The notes under the pieces: model-generated
Databases searched by the model: none
The model's input: only the letters and a program-made list of their open reading frames with translations
Told to the model about the DNA's origin: nothing
Source: Sphingomonadaceae bacterium
GTDB lineage: Bacteria; Pseudomonadota; Alphaproteobacteria; Sphingomonadales; Sphingomonadaceae
Direction of reading: 5' to 3'
Length of the DNA: 34,067 bases
NCBI GenBank assembly: GCA_016462305.1
Contig: JAEMTM010000004.1
Location: 1-34,067 of the forward strand
Position numbers and translations under genes: made by a program
Shown: in pieces, positions 13,859 through 21,942 of the stretch
How positions within the stretch are numbered: the first letter of the stretch is position 1
Layout: each line of letters opens with the position of its first letter

Positions 13859-14518
13859 ATGGTTATGGGACAGATTCTGTTGAAAAAGACATTTTTTCTC
13901 GTTGCAGCGGTTGGGCTCATCTTGCCAGTCACCAGCGGTGTCGTTGCGCCTGCTGCCATGGCGCAGTTTTCGGACAGCTATAACTTCCTGAAAGCGGTTA
14001 GAGACCGCAAAGGTGAGGATGCCGAGAAGTTTCTGGCAGAACCTGGCACGGTCATCGTCAATACGCGCGATATTACCTCTGGTGAAACCGCTTTGCATAT
14101 CGTGATTCAGCGCCGCGATTCGACGTGGCTTGGCTATTTGCTGCAAAAGGGTGCCAATCCGAACTTGGCCGACAAAAAAGGTACGACGCCTTTAATGCTC
14201 GCCACGCAATTGGGCTATGTGGAGGGTATAGACGTGCTTACCCGCAGAAAAGCGCAGGTCGACCAAAGCAATCGAGCAGGTGAAACGGCGCTCATTCTGG
14301 CCGTCCAACTCCGCAATATAGAAGCCGTGCGGGCCTTGTTAAACGCAGGGGCCAACCCGGATAAAACCGACAGCCGGGCCGGATATTCGGCGCGTGATTA
14401 TGCCAGGCAGGATGGCCGTGCGTCGGAAATTTCTGCCCTCATCGAAAGTCATGGCAAAGCAGATGCCGCAAAAAAGCCCGCTGAACTGGACTTTTCGGGC
14501 ATTGAAGGGCCAAAATAA
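13859..14518 (+). CDS. Exported ankyrin-repeat protein
   Basis: About 219 residues. A signal peptide (basic start, hydrophobic core FFLVAAVGLILPVTSG, cleavage near AMAQ) is followed by four or so ankyrin repeats. Examples are SGETALHIVIQRRDSTWLGYLLQKGANPNLAD, KGTTPLMLATQLGYVEGIDVLTRRKAQVDQSN and AGETALILAVQLRNIEAVRALLNAGANPDKTD. A short Lys-rich tail follows. It is likely a periplasmic protein-interaction module. The ATG at 13859 has AAGGA 8 bases upstream; the ATG at 13853 is too close to it. It diverges from SCO1 and converges with msrB. Ankyrin proteins of this type are common in sphingomonads; the partner is unknown. Confidence 0.85.
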   Translation: MVMGQILLKKTFFLVAAVGLILPVTSGVVAPAAMAQFSDSYNFLKAVRDRKGEDAEKFLAEPGTVIVNTRDITSGETALHIVIQRRDSTWLGYLLQKGANPNLADKKGTTPLMLATQLGYVEGIDVLTRRKAQVDQSNRAGETALILAVQLRNIEAVRALLNAGANPDKTDSRAGYSARDYARQDGRASEISALIESHGKADAAKKPAELDFSGIEGPK

Positions 14519-14556
14519 CGGGCCAATAACGCGCTTCGCGATCCCGCCCGACTGAA

Positions 14557-15039
14557 TCAGCCGGGTATGAACGTCATCGCGGCACCGTTCATGCAATAGC
14601 GTTTGCCGGTGGGCTTAGGCCCGTCATCAAAGACATGCCCAAGATGCCCGCCGCATTGCGCGCAGTGCACTTCTGTCCGTGGCAAACCGATTTTATAGTC
14701 GGTTTTTGTACCAATCCCGCCTGCCAATGGCGTGTAAAAGCTCGGCCAGCCAGTGCCGCTTTCGAACTTTGTCGCCGACGAAAACAGCCGCTTATTGCAG
14801 CCAGCACAGACATAAGTTCCCTTGCGCTTTTCGCTGTTCAGCGCGCTGCTATAGGGACGCTCGGTGTCCTCTTGGCGCAATATGCGATACGCCGCTGGCG
14901 ACAGCCGTTTCTTCCACTCGGCATCGCTGTAACTGACGGTAAAGCGGGCCTTGGCGGTCGCATCCCGGCCACAGCCCAAGACGAACGCAGCCGCGCCTGC
15001 ACTCAAGAAGGACAGAATTTGGCGTTTGTTCAGTTGCAT
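14557..15039 (-). CDS. msrB: Peptide methionine-R-sulfoxide reductase, exported lipoprotein type
   Basis: 160 residues. A lipobox FVLGC puts the lipidated Cys at 23, followed by the MsrB domain. Zinc cysteines are C78/C81 (CAGC) and C126/C129 (CAQC), the catalytic Cys is C149 in RYCMNGAAMTF, and GTGWPSFYTP and GGHLGHVFDDGPKPTGKRYC are family blocks. It reduces methionine-R-sulfoxide in proteins. The signal means it works on the periplasmic side, so it needs a periplasmic electron donor not seen here. AGGAAAATGTC precedes the ATG. It lies 60 bases after the P450 on the same strand. Confidence 0.92.
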   Translation of the reverse strand: MQLNKRQILSFLSAGAAAFVLGCGRDATAKARFTVSYSDAEWKKRLSPAAYRILRQEDTERPYSSALNSEKRKGTYVCAGCNKRLFSSATKFESGTGWPSFYTPLAGGIGTKTDYKIGLPRTEVHCAQCGGHLGHVFDDGPKPTGKRYCMNGAAMTFIPG

Positions 15040-15099
15040 GACATTTTCCTTTGAAAGCCCTGACCGTACATACGCTGCGGTCGCCCAAAAAGTTTCATA

Positions 15100-16380
15100 T
15101 CAATAACGCGACAGCTCCACATCCATCTTGCGATAGCCATGCACAAAGCAACCGGCGACGCGTTCTGGCTCTGCAACGACGTTCGGCCGCAGGCGGCGCA
15201 CGGCCATTTCTTCAAGCAGAATGCGGATTTGCAGTTCGGCAAGCCGCGCACCGACGCAGCGGTGGATGCCATAGCCGAATGCCAGATGCCGCCGCGCATT
15301 TTCGCGGTCAACGATCAGCTTGTCCGGATTTTCGAACACGCTTTCGTCGCGATTGGCAGACAGATACCACATGCCGATCTTGTCGCCCGCCTTGATGGGC
15401 GCTCCGAACAGGTCATGGTCCTGCGTCGCGGTCCGCCGCATATGCGCCAGCGGCGTCTGCCAGCGGATGATTTCGCTGACGGCGTTGGTGATGAACGCGG
15501 GGTTCTTTTCCAGTCTCTCTCGTTCATCTTGGAAGCTATGTAGGCCATAAGCATAGCCCGACATGGAATTGCGCGTCGTATCGTTACCGCCGACGATCAG
15601 CAAGATGAGGTTACCCATATATTCCAATGGGGCCATGTCCTTCATCGGCGAATGGATCATCCGGCTGATGAGGTCAGGGGCCTCACCCTTGTTTTTGCGT
15701 TCGTTCCAGAGATTCTGGAAATAGGCACCCATTTCGAACATTTTAGCGAGCCGCGCTTTGCGGGTTTCTGCGGTGCGGAACAATTCGACGTCACCTGCCC
15801 AATCGGACCATTCGGTCAGTTTGCGGCGGTCTTCCCAAGGGAAATCGAACAGCAAGGCAAGCATTTGCGTCGTCAGTTCAATCGAAACCAGATCAACCCA
15901 GTCGAATGTTTGACCAACGGGTAGCGAATCCAGCAATTCCGCCGTGCGGCGTCGGATGTCGCCGGACATGCGGTCCATTTCGCCCGGCGTAAATGCCGGC
16001 GCAATGACGCGGCGTTCCTCGGTATGCTTGGGCCGGTCCATCGCGATGAACATGGGCATGATGACTCGTTCGTCTTCCGGAATAGGTTCGGCGAGCGCCA
16101 TGTCGTCGATCAGCGTGATGCCGCCATGTTCGAATGAAGACGAGTAAATATCTGGCAATGCCTCAACATGCTGGATCGCTTTCAACGTGGTGACATTCCA
16201 ATAGCTACCGAAATCGGAGCCTTCGATTTTGTTAATCGGGGCCTTTTCCCGCATTTCCTTGAATATAGGATGCCAACGATCCTCAAGGTAAATATCGGCT
16301 TTGGTGACATCCCAGCGGTGCGGTGCCTGATTCACTTCATAGGGCAGCGAATCGCTCTCAAATATCGGGGCAGTGGCCAT
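15100..16380 (-). CDS. CYP153 family cytochrome P450
   Basis: 426 residues, soluble bacterial class I P450. The I helix reads LLIVGG265-NDTTRNSMSG and the heme loop FGYGIHRC375VGARLAELQ. MFIAMDRPKHTEERR and SEIIRWQTPLAHMRR closely resemble the CYP153 alkane/terminal hydroxylases. Members hydroxylate medium-chain alkanes, fatty acids or terpenes at the terminal carbon. They need a ferredoxin and a ferredoxin reductase, and neither is encoded nearby. The ATG has GAGGAG 9 bases upstream. The N-terminus is shorter than that of some CYP153A proteins. Subfamily and substrate cannot be assigned by eye. Confidence 0.93.
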   Translation of the reverse strand: MATAPIFESDSLPYEVNQAPHRWDVTKADIYLEDRWHPIFKEMREKAPINKIEGSDFGSYWNVTTLKAIQHVEALPDIYSSSFEHGGITLIDDMALAEPIPEDERVIMPMFIAMDRPKHTEERRVIAPAFTPGEMDRMSGDIRRRTAELLDSLPVGQTFDWVDLVSIELTTQMLALLFDFPWEDRRKLTEWSDWAGDVELFRTAETRKARLAKMFEMGAYFQNLWNERKNKGEAPDLISRMIHSPMKDMAPLEYMGNLILLIVGGNDTTRNSMSGYAYGLHSFQDERERLEKNPAFITNAVSEIIRWQTPLAHMRRTATQDHDLFGAPIKAGDKIGMWYLSANRDESVFENPDKLIVDRENARRHLAFGYGIHRCVGARLAELQIRILLEEMAVRRLRPNVVAEPERVAGCFVHGYRKMDVELSRY

Positions 16381-16468
16381 TTTTCTCGACTCCTCTCGCC
16401 GAGGAAAGTGCCACTACTTACAAAAATGTCAATCCAGTTTCGAACCGCAACTTAATTGATGTTGGGTG

Positions 16469-17695
16469 TTATCGAGAAATTTTCATCAGCCCCCAAAACT
16501 TGCGCTTGCCGCCATCCTCTTCGCGGCCAGCGTTTCCGGACTTCATGACGTTTTTCTTGAACAGATATACGCCAAGGCGCAGCAGCAGCAACGCGAACAG
16601 CAGTTGGCCGATAATCGCTACGCCATGATGCCATAATGTCGGCTCAAGCGCAGCGCGCCCGATCATCGCGTAGGGCGAACTGAATGGAAAGACGGCCGCA
16701 AATATCTCAATGGGTTCGCCCGTCTTGGTCAGCGCGAAGGCGGCGAAGAAAAAAATCACCATTTGCGCCATGGTTAATGGCGTCGAAACCGTCTGTACCT
16801 CGCGCACCGTTGACGCCATTGCGCCAATACCAAGGAATAAGGCACCAAACATCATATAAGCCATGATGAAATAGGTGAAGCATAGCGCCGCAAATGTCGG
16901 CCATCCGACCGCTGGCGTCGGAATGCTCGGCAAATCAGGATCAATGGCCATAAAGCCGATCAAGCCAATAATGGACCACATGGTTATGCCAACCAATGCC
17001 ATGGCGAGCATCGCAACCAGCTTGCCCAGAAACACCGATTCCATCGGGATCGACGCAGCCAAAATTTCGATAATCTTGTTCGATTTTTCCTCGACCAGAT
17101 TGGACAGCACCATGCCCGCCAGCAATAACGTGAGGAAAAATATCAGCGCCTGACCAATTTGCCCGGTGATGGTTCGTAGTTGCTTGTCATTATTGGCGCT
17201 TTCGGCAACGACATCAGGCGTGGCTTTTGGCAGTTGTACACTGCCGCCGCTAGACGCGTAACCGGCAAGAAGCTCAATGTCGGCGCGTTGCCCTTCGATG
17301 CTGCTTGCGGTTCCTGTTATGATGGGGTTCGCCAACGTCCCTGTGACCACCACGCTAAAATTATCCGCTTTTTTGTTGAGATACTCTTGGGGTCGTATCT
17401 GCTCTGCGGCTCCGTCGCCGACGATTTTCATATCGGCAAAATAACCATCGCCAAATGCTTTGGACAACGAGGCGCGTGCAGCCAAAAGCTTTTCAGAATC
17501 AGCCTGGGTTAGCGCGACCGCGACAAAGGGCCGCGACACGTCCCGCGCCATCTGCTCACCCAAATTGCCCGCCGCGAAGCCGGCCAGCACCGGAAATAAG
17601 GGACCAAGCAGAAAGAAGATGAACGCCTTGGAATAGACAATCGCGACAAAATCGCGGCGGGCAATGACGAAGGCGGCGCGGAAAGTCTCGCTCAT
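16469..17695 (-). CDS. ABC-2 type exporter permease
   Basis: 408 residues in the NatB-like ABC-2 layout. A first membrane helix (about 22-45) is followed by a large extracytoplasmic domain of about 130 residues. Then come five or so membrane helices between about 183 and 380, with the conserved NLVEEKSNKIIEILAASIPMESVFLGKL loop between them. It pairs with the ATPase upstream (start overlaps that gene's stop as ATGA). Such pairs export sodium, drugs or other compounds; the substrate here is not evident. The C-terminal tail is basic. Confidence 0.9.
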   Translation of the reverse strand: MSETFRAAFVIARRDFVAIVYSKAFIFFLLGPLFPVLAGFAAGNLGEQMARDVSRPFVAVALTQADSEKLLAARASLSKAFGDGYFADMKIVGDGAAEQIRPQEYLNKKADNFSVVVTGTLANPIITGTASSIEGQRADIELLAGYASSGGSVQLPKATPDVVAESANNDKQLRTITGQIGQALIFFLTLLLAGMVLSNLVEEKSNKIIEILAASIPMESVFLGKLVAMLAMALVGITMWSIIGLIGFMAIDPDLPSIPTPAVGWPTFAALCFTYFIMAYMMFGALFLGIGAMASTVREVQTVSTPLTMAQMVIFFFAAFALTKTGEPIEIFAAVFPFSSPYAMIGRAALEPTLWHHGVAIIGQLLFALLLLRLGVYLFKKNVMKSGNAGREEDGGKRKFWGLMKISR

Positions 17696-18624
17696 TTTGC
17701 GTCTCCCATGGCGGCACCATCCATTTCGGCGGCCACATCTTCGCCTGCAATCGCGACGAAGGCATCGTGCAGGCCGGGCCGTTCAATGGATAGCGACCGT
17801 ATGCCCGCTTTGCCCTTGACCAAAGCGGTCAGCAGCGGCTCCACGCCTGTTTCGGGCAAGGTGAAGTGCCAATGATGCCCTTCGGCCTTTGCCTGCGCAG
17901 GCAGAGCCGAGCGCCAAGGGCCATCAAGTGTTTCGGTTTCCAAATGCACTTGCGGACGCAAACGGTCACGGGCCTCCGACACCAGTCCATCAAAGCTGAT
18001 CTTGCCCTTTGCAATAATCGCGATGCGTTCGCACAAGCGTTCGGCATGGGCGATGACATGGGTGGAGAAAATAACGGTAACGCCTTTGGCAGCCTGCGCA
18101 CGGATCATCTTTTCGAGCTTTGCTTGATTTAGGGCATCAAGCCCGGAAAAAGGTTCATCAAGAACAATCAGCTTCGGGTCATGAACGATGGTGCCCATCA
18201 ACTGCACCGTCTGCGCCATACCTTTGGATAGCTGCCGGATTTGCCGGTCTGCGGCGTAACCAAGGCCAGCTTCTTCGAGCAAGGCGCGGCCTTTTCTCGC
18301 GCCTTCCCGGAGCGAAAGGCCGCGCAGCGCCCCCATGAAAGCAATAGTGTCAACGGCGCGCATTGATTGGTAAAGCCCGCGTTCTTCGGGCAAATAGCCC
18401 ACGTTACGCGACTGTGAGATGGGGCGGTCGGCACCAAGCAAGGTCCGCGTCCCGGCGTCGGGATCAATGATGCCAAGCAAGGTCCGCAGCATGGTTGTTT
18501 TGCCCGCGCCATTTGGACCCAATATGCCAAAAATGCTACCTTCGGGAATTTTCAAGTCCACACCATCGACCGCGCGAAAGCCGTCGAATTGCTTTACTAG
18601 GCCTTTTGCCTCTATTGCATACAT
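17692..18624 (-). CDS. ABC exporter ATP-binding protein
   Basis: 310 residues. Walker A is GPNGAGKT (36-43), the signature is LSKGMAQ (132-138, an LSKG variant of LSGGQ), Walker B is LIVLDE (152-157) and the switch His is H189 in STHV. A C-terminal extension of about 90 residues (from about 220) follows, typical of DUF4162-bearing NatA-type ATPases. It powers the permease encoded downstream with a 4-base overlap. It diverges from queG across 46 bases. Confidence 0.93.
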   Translation of the reverse strand: MYAIEAKGLVKQFDGFRAVDGVDLKIPEGSIFGILGPNGAGKTTMLRTLLGIIDPDAGTRTLLGADRPISQSRNVGYLPEERGLYQSMRAVDTIAFMGALRGLSLREGARKGRALLEEAGLGYAADRQIRQLSKGMAQTVQLMGTIVHDPKLIVLDEPFSGLDALNQAKLEKMIRAQAAKGVTVIFSTHVIAHAERLCERIAIIAKGKISFDGLVSEARDRLRPQVHLETETLDGPWRSALPAQAKAEGHHWHFTLPETGVEPLLTALVKGKAGIRSLSIERPGLHDAFVAIAGEDVAAEMDGAAMGDAK

Positions 18625-18670
18625 TTTGATGTGCCCCGGAGTGTGTGAGGGTGTTGAATAAGGTCGGCGC

Positions 18671-19825
18671 GTGCAGAGGGAAGATAGAAATTTCGATAAC
18701 GCCTTGCAAGATAGGAATTTAGTTTACGCCTTGCAAGATCGTGCAAAAAGCGAAGGCTTTGCCGCCTTTGGCATTGCGCCTGGCCGTCTTGCGCCGGCTG
18801 CCGGCGTGCGACTTCGACAATGGCTGCGCGAAGGCTTGCATGGCGACATGCTCTGGATGGAAAGCCGCGCCGATGAACGCGCCAATCCGGACATCTTATG
18901 GCCCGAGGTCAAATCGGTCATCATGCTGGGGATGAGCTACGCCCCGGCGCAGGACCCCATGGTCCTTGCCGACCAAGACACGCGCGCACGCATTTCGGTC
19001 TATGCCCAAGGGCGCGATTATCATGATGTCGTGAAGGGCGCGCTCAAGCGGCTGGCGGGCTGGCTGGCGCATGAAGCAGGTGCAGGCGTTAAGGTTTTTG
19101 TGGATACCGCGCCCGTGATGGAGAAAGCCCTGGCGCAATCCGCAGGGCTTGGCTGGCAGGGTAAGCATAGCAATGTCGTGAGCAGGGAACATGGCAGTTG
19201 GCTGTTTTTGGGCGCGATCTATACCACCGCTGCGCTTGCGCCCGCTTTGCCCGCCGAAGACAGTTGTGGATCATGCCGTTTGTGCCAAGACATTTGCCCG
19301 ACCAATGCCTTTCCCGCGCCCTATCGCCTCGATGCCCGCCGCTGCATCTCTTATTTGACGATCGAGCATAAGGGGCCGATTGACTTCGAACTTCGGCCAT
19401 TAATGGGCAATCATATCTATGGCTGCGATGACTGTCTTGCCGTTTGTCCGTGGAACAAATTTGCCGAAACGGCCGCCGCGCATAAGGCGTTTTTGCCGCG
19501 CGCGGAACTGGTTGCGCCGCAGATTGCGGATTTATTGACATTGGATGATGCCGCATTCCGTAAGCTCTTTTCCGGATCGCCCATCAAACGGATCGGACGT
19601 GACCGGTTTGTACGCAATGTCCTGATCGCGGCTGGCAATGGCACTGATGCGGGACTTATTGCGCAGATTGAGGTGTTGCTGGCTGATCCTGCGCCTGTGG
19701 TGCGCGGTGCGGCGATTTGGGCGTTGGGGCGGCTGTCGCCTGAGGCGTTTGCGCAAAGGCGTATGGAATATTTGCCCACCGAGCGAGATAACTCGGTCCG
19801 TGCCGAGTGGGATGCCTCGACCTAG
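18671..19825 (+). CDS. queG: Epoxyqueuosine reductase
   Basis: 384 residues. The N-terminal cobalamin-binding domain has VFVDTAPVMEKALAQSAGLGWQGKHSNVVS, with D145 as the likely catalytic Asp. A bacterial ferredoxin-like region has two 4Fe-4S motifs, C199-x2-C202-x2-C205-x3-C209 and C252-x2-C255-x3-C259 (CDDCLAVCPWN). A HEAT-like C-terminus follows. It reduces epoxyqueuosine to queuosine in tRNA anticodons, the last step of Q synthesis. The GTG at 18671 gives about 15 extra residues before the usual start, including an in-frame partial duplication (ALQDRN...ALQDRA). The true start could be one of the in-frame TTG codons within those repeats. Confidence 0.93.
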   Translation: MQREDRNFDNALQDRNLVYALQDRAKSEGFAAFGIAPGRLAPAAGVRLRQWLREGLHGDMLWMESRADERANPDILWPEVKSVIMLGMSYAPAQDPMVLADQDTRARISVYAQGRDYHDVVKGALKRLAGWLAHEAGAGVKVFVDTAPVMEKALAQSAGLGWQGKHSNVVSREHGSWLFLGAIYTTAALAPALPAEDSCGSCRLCQDICPTNAFPAPYRLDARRCISYLTIEHKGPIDFELRPLMGNHIYGCDDCLAVCPWNKFAETAAAHKAFLPRAELVAPQIADLLTLDDAAFRKLFSGSPIKRIGRDRFVRNVLIAAGNGTDAGLIAQIEVLLADPAPVVRGAAIWALGRLSPEAFAQRRMEYLPTERDNSVRAEWDAST

Positions 19826-20214
19826 CGGCGTTGCAGCGCCTCAATGCAAGCGGCGCGGTCTACGGCGGCTCCGTCGCTTCTGCGTGCATCGACATAAGTG
19901 ACGACTTCGCGCGCGCCTTTGCGTTCGGGATAGAGAAACGCATCAAGGATGCAGGGCTTACCGACGAACTGCAGCTTGCGACCATAAACCTCGACAACGT
20001 CCAACCGTGGTTCGCCGAATAAGCGTTTTATGGCATTGGCGTCTTTACCAATCACGCCTTCAAGTCCGCGCGTTGCAATAACAGGACGGGGCGGGAAAGA
20101 CGCCGCCGTGCGTTCGGCCATTGCGGGCTGACGCGCTGGCGCTCGCGCCTCAGGCACCGAGACACAGCCCGCCAGCAACAGCGCGATTGCGGTGAGGGGG
20201 AGTGCTTGCTTCAT
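19822..20214 (-). CDS. Small lipoprotein, conserved in alphaproteobacteria, unknown role
   Basis: 130 residues. Lipoprotein signal MKQALPLTAIALLLAGC (Cys at 17), a Pro/Ala linker, then a compact domain with GLEGVIGKDANAIKRLFGEPRLDVVEVYGRKLQFVGKPCILDAFLYPE. The pattern, a short BamE/SmpA-like segment followed by a conserved CxLDxxLYP, is common in small alphaproteobacterial lipoproteins. The ATG at 20214 overlaps the stop of the upstream membrane protein gene as ATGA, so I prefer it to the ATG at 20241. It converges with queG, their ends overlapping by 4 bases. Function unknown. Confidence 0.85.
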   Translation of the reverse strand: MKQALPLTAIALLLAGCVSVPEARAPARQPAMAERTAASFPPRPVIATRGLEGVIGKDANAIKRLFGEPRLDVVEVYGRKLQFVGKPCILDAFLYPERKGAREVVTYVDARRSDGAAVDRAACIEALQRR

Positions 20215-20873
20215 AAATTCGAATTTCCTGCATGGACCCAATGGACCGCCGTGGCTGTGGCCAAAATGGGCACCAGAAGGTTGACAAGCGGCACCAGCAT
20301 TCCGGCAGTTCCCATTAGTCCCAGCGTCAGACGGGGCAGCTTGTTAATCGCGCCCTTTGCGCCATGACGCGCGATGAGCATGTCCTCCAAGTCCCGGCCC
20401 AAAAGCAACGCGTTGATCAACAGGAACGCGATGGCGGTGCCAACGCCGGTAAACAGCAGGAGCAGATAAAGCGGTAAAGCGAGGAGATTATAGCCCAGCA
20501 CGCGCATTATCGACCGCATGGCCAACTGCACGCCAGCGCCAAGGCTTGGCCGTTTGCCGAAAGCGGCTTGCCGTGGATAATGTCGATCCTCAACGGCATC
20601 GATGATGTCATCGGCAAAAACCCATGTTATCGCAACGGCGACAACGCGGAACAGCAAGACGACGGACAGAACGATAATGGCACCTGAGAGCAGGCCCGAC
20701 CAAAGGCTGTCATCATTCACATTGAGCCATCCAAACACCCATAGCAGGGCGAACCAGAGGCCAACGCCCAGAATGAGGATGCTGACGATAGTGAGAAGGA
20801 CTACCTTGACCAAGACAGCAAAGATACGCCTGTCTGACAGACTTTGGAACGAAAGCATCAGCGCCTGGATCAT
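20211..20873 (-). CDS. EI24 domain (CysZ-like) membrane protein
   Basis: 220 residues with about four membrane segments (roughly 20-50, 62-88, 120-155 and 185-212). The segment RVLGYNLLALPLYLLLLFTGVGTAIAFLLINALLLGRDLEDMLIARHG resembles the EI24/CysZ family. CysZ imports sulfate in E. coli, but most alphaproteobacterial members are uncharacterised, and no sulfur genes are near. It is followed by the lipoprotein gene with a 4-base overlap. Confidence 0.82.
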   Translation of the reverse strand: MIQALMLSFQSLSDRRIFAVLVKVVLLTIVSILILGVGLWFALLWVFGWLNVNDDSLWSGLLSGAIIVLSVVLLFRVVAVAITWVFADDIIDAVEDRHYPRQAAFGKRPSLGAGVQLAMRSIMRVLGYNLLALPLYLLLLFTGVGTAIAFLLINALLLGRDLEDMLIARHGAKGAINKLPRLTLGLMGTAGMLVPLVNLLVPILATATAVHWVHAGNSNL

Positions 20874-20946
20874 ATCGCCATTCTAAAGCGCTTGCCGGAA
20901 ATGTCCAACCCAACTAGGGGCGCGTTAGCTTTATGTAGGATTTTTC

Positions 20947-21942
20947 ATGACCGATACCCGCTTCGATGTCCTCGCAATTGGCAATGCCATTGTTGATATA
21001 ATCGCCGATACCGATGATGCTTTCATCGCAAGCGAAGGCCTCGCAAAGGGCAGCATGCAGCTTATCGACGAGGAACGCGCTCAGGCGCTTTACGGGCATA
21101 TGGGACCTGCCCGTGAAATCAGCGGCGGTTCGGCGGCGAACACCTTGGCTGGCCTTGCACGGCTTGGACATAAGACGGCGTTTATCGGGCAAGTTGCAAC
21201 CGATCAGCTTGGTGAAGTTTTCGCGCATGACATTCGTGCGGGCGGCATTCATTTCGACATTCCCGCCCGCGACGGTGCGCCATCGACAGCGCGTTGCTAC
21301 ATATTGGTCACGCCCGATGCGCAGCGCACGATGAACACCTTTTTGGGTGCGTCCCAATATCTGCCTCCATCGGTCATCGACACATCGCTGATCGAAAGCG
21401 CGGCGATCTTGTATCTTGAAGGCTATTTGTGGGACCCTGAAGAACCCCGCGCCGCCATGCGCACCGCCATTGATGTTGCGCGTGCGGCTGGCCGCAAGGT
21501 GGCTTTAACCTTGTCAGACGCATTTGTGATTTCGCGTCATGGTCCTGATTTCCTGGCCGAAATGGACGCTGGCCGGATTGACATTTTATTCGCTAACGCA
21601 GTTGAAATTTGCGCGCTGCACAACAGCGATGATTTCGAAGCTTCGGTTGCCGCTATCGCCGCCAAGGTTCCATTGCTCGTCTGCACGCGCGGCGAACATG
21701 GCGCGATTGCCGTCGAAAATGGTGTACGGACGGAAGTTGGTGCTGAACCAGTGGCGCAGTTGGTCGATACCACAGGCGCAGGGGACCTGTTTGCGTCCGG
21801 TGTGTTTGCGGGCCTTGCGCAGGGGCGCCCAATGGCGGAATGCCTGACCATGGGCGCGGTGTGCGCAGCGGAAATCATCTCGCATTATGGCGCGCGACCG
21901 GAAGCAGACATTGCTGATTTGGTTGCCAAGCGTTTACGTTAA
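20947..21942 (+). CDS. PfkB family sugar kinase, adenosine kinase type
   Basis: 331 residues. The N-terminus FDVLAIGNAIVDIIADTDD and ISGGSAANTLAGLARLGHKTAFIGQV are typical of bacterial adenosine/cytidine-type kinases of this family. The C-terminal signature is VDTTGAGDLFASGVFAGLAQG, whose Asp is the catalytic base. Substrate is probably a nucleoside (adenosine) rather than a hexose, by resemblance only. AGGA lies 6 bases before the ATG. It converges with the flippase gene; the two stop codons share TTAA (21939-21942). Confidence 0.9.
   Translation: MTDTRFDVLAIGNAIVDIIADTDDAFIASEGLAKGSMQLIDEERAQALYGHMGPAREISGGSAANTLAGLARLGHKTAFIGQVATDQLGEVFAHDIRAGGIHFDIPARDGAPSTARCYILVTPDAQRTMNTFLGASQYLPPSVIDTSLIESAAILYLEGYLWDPEEPRAAMRTAIDVARAAGRKVALTLSDAFVISRHGPDFLAEMDAGRIDILFANAVEICALHNSDDFEASVAAIAAKVPLLVCTRGEHGAIAVENGVRTEVGAEPVAQLVDTTGAGDLFASGVFAGLAQGRPMAECLTMGAVCAAEIISHYGARPEADIADLVAKRLR

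Noticed and set aside
14519..14556. Possible terminator between the ankyrin gene and msrB
   Set aside because: No convincing stem with a T run was found.
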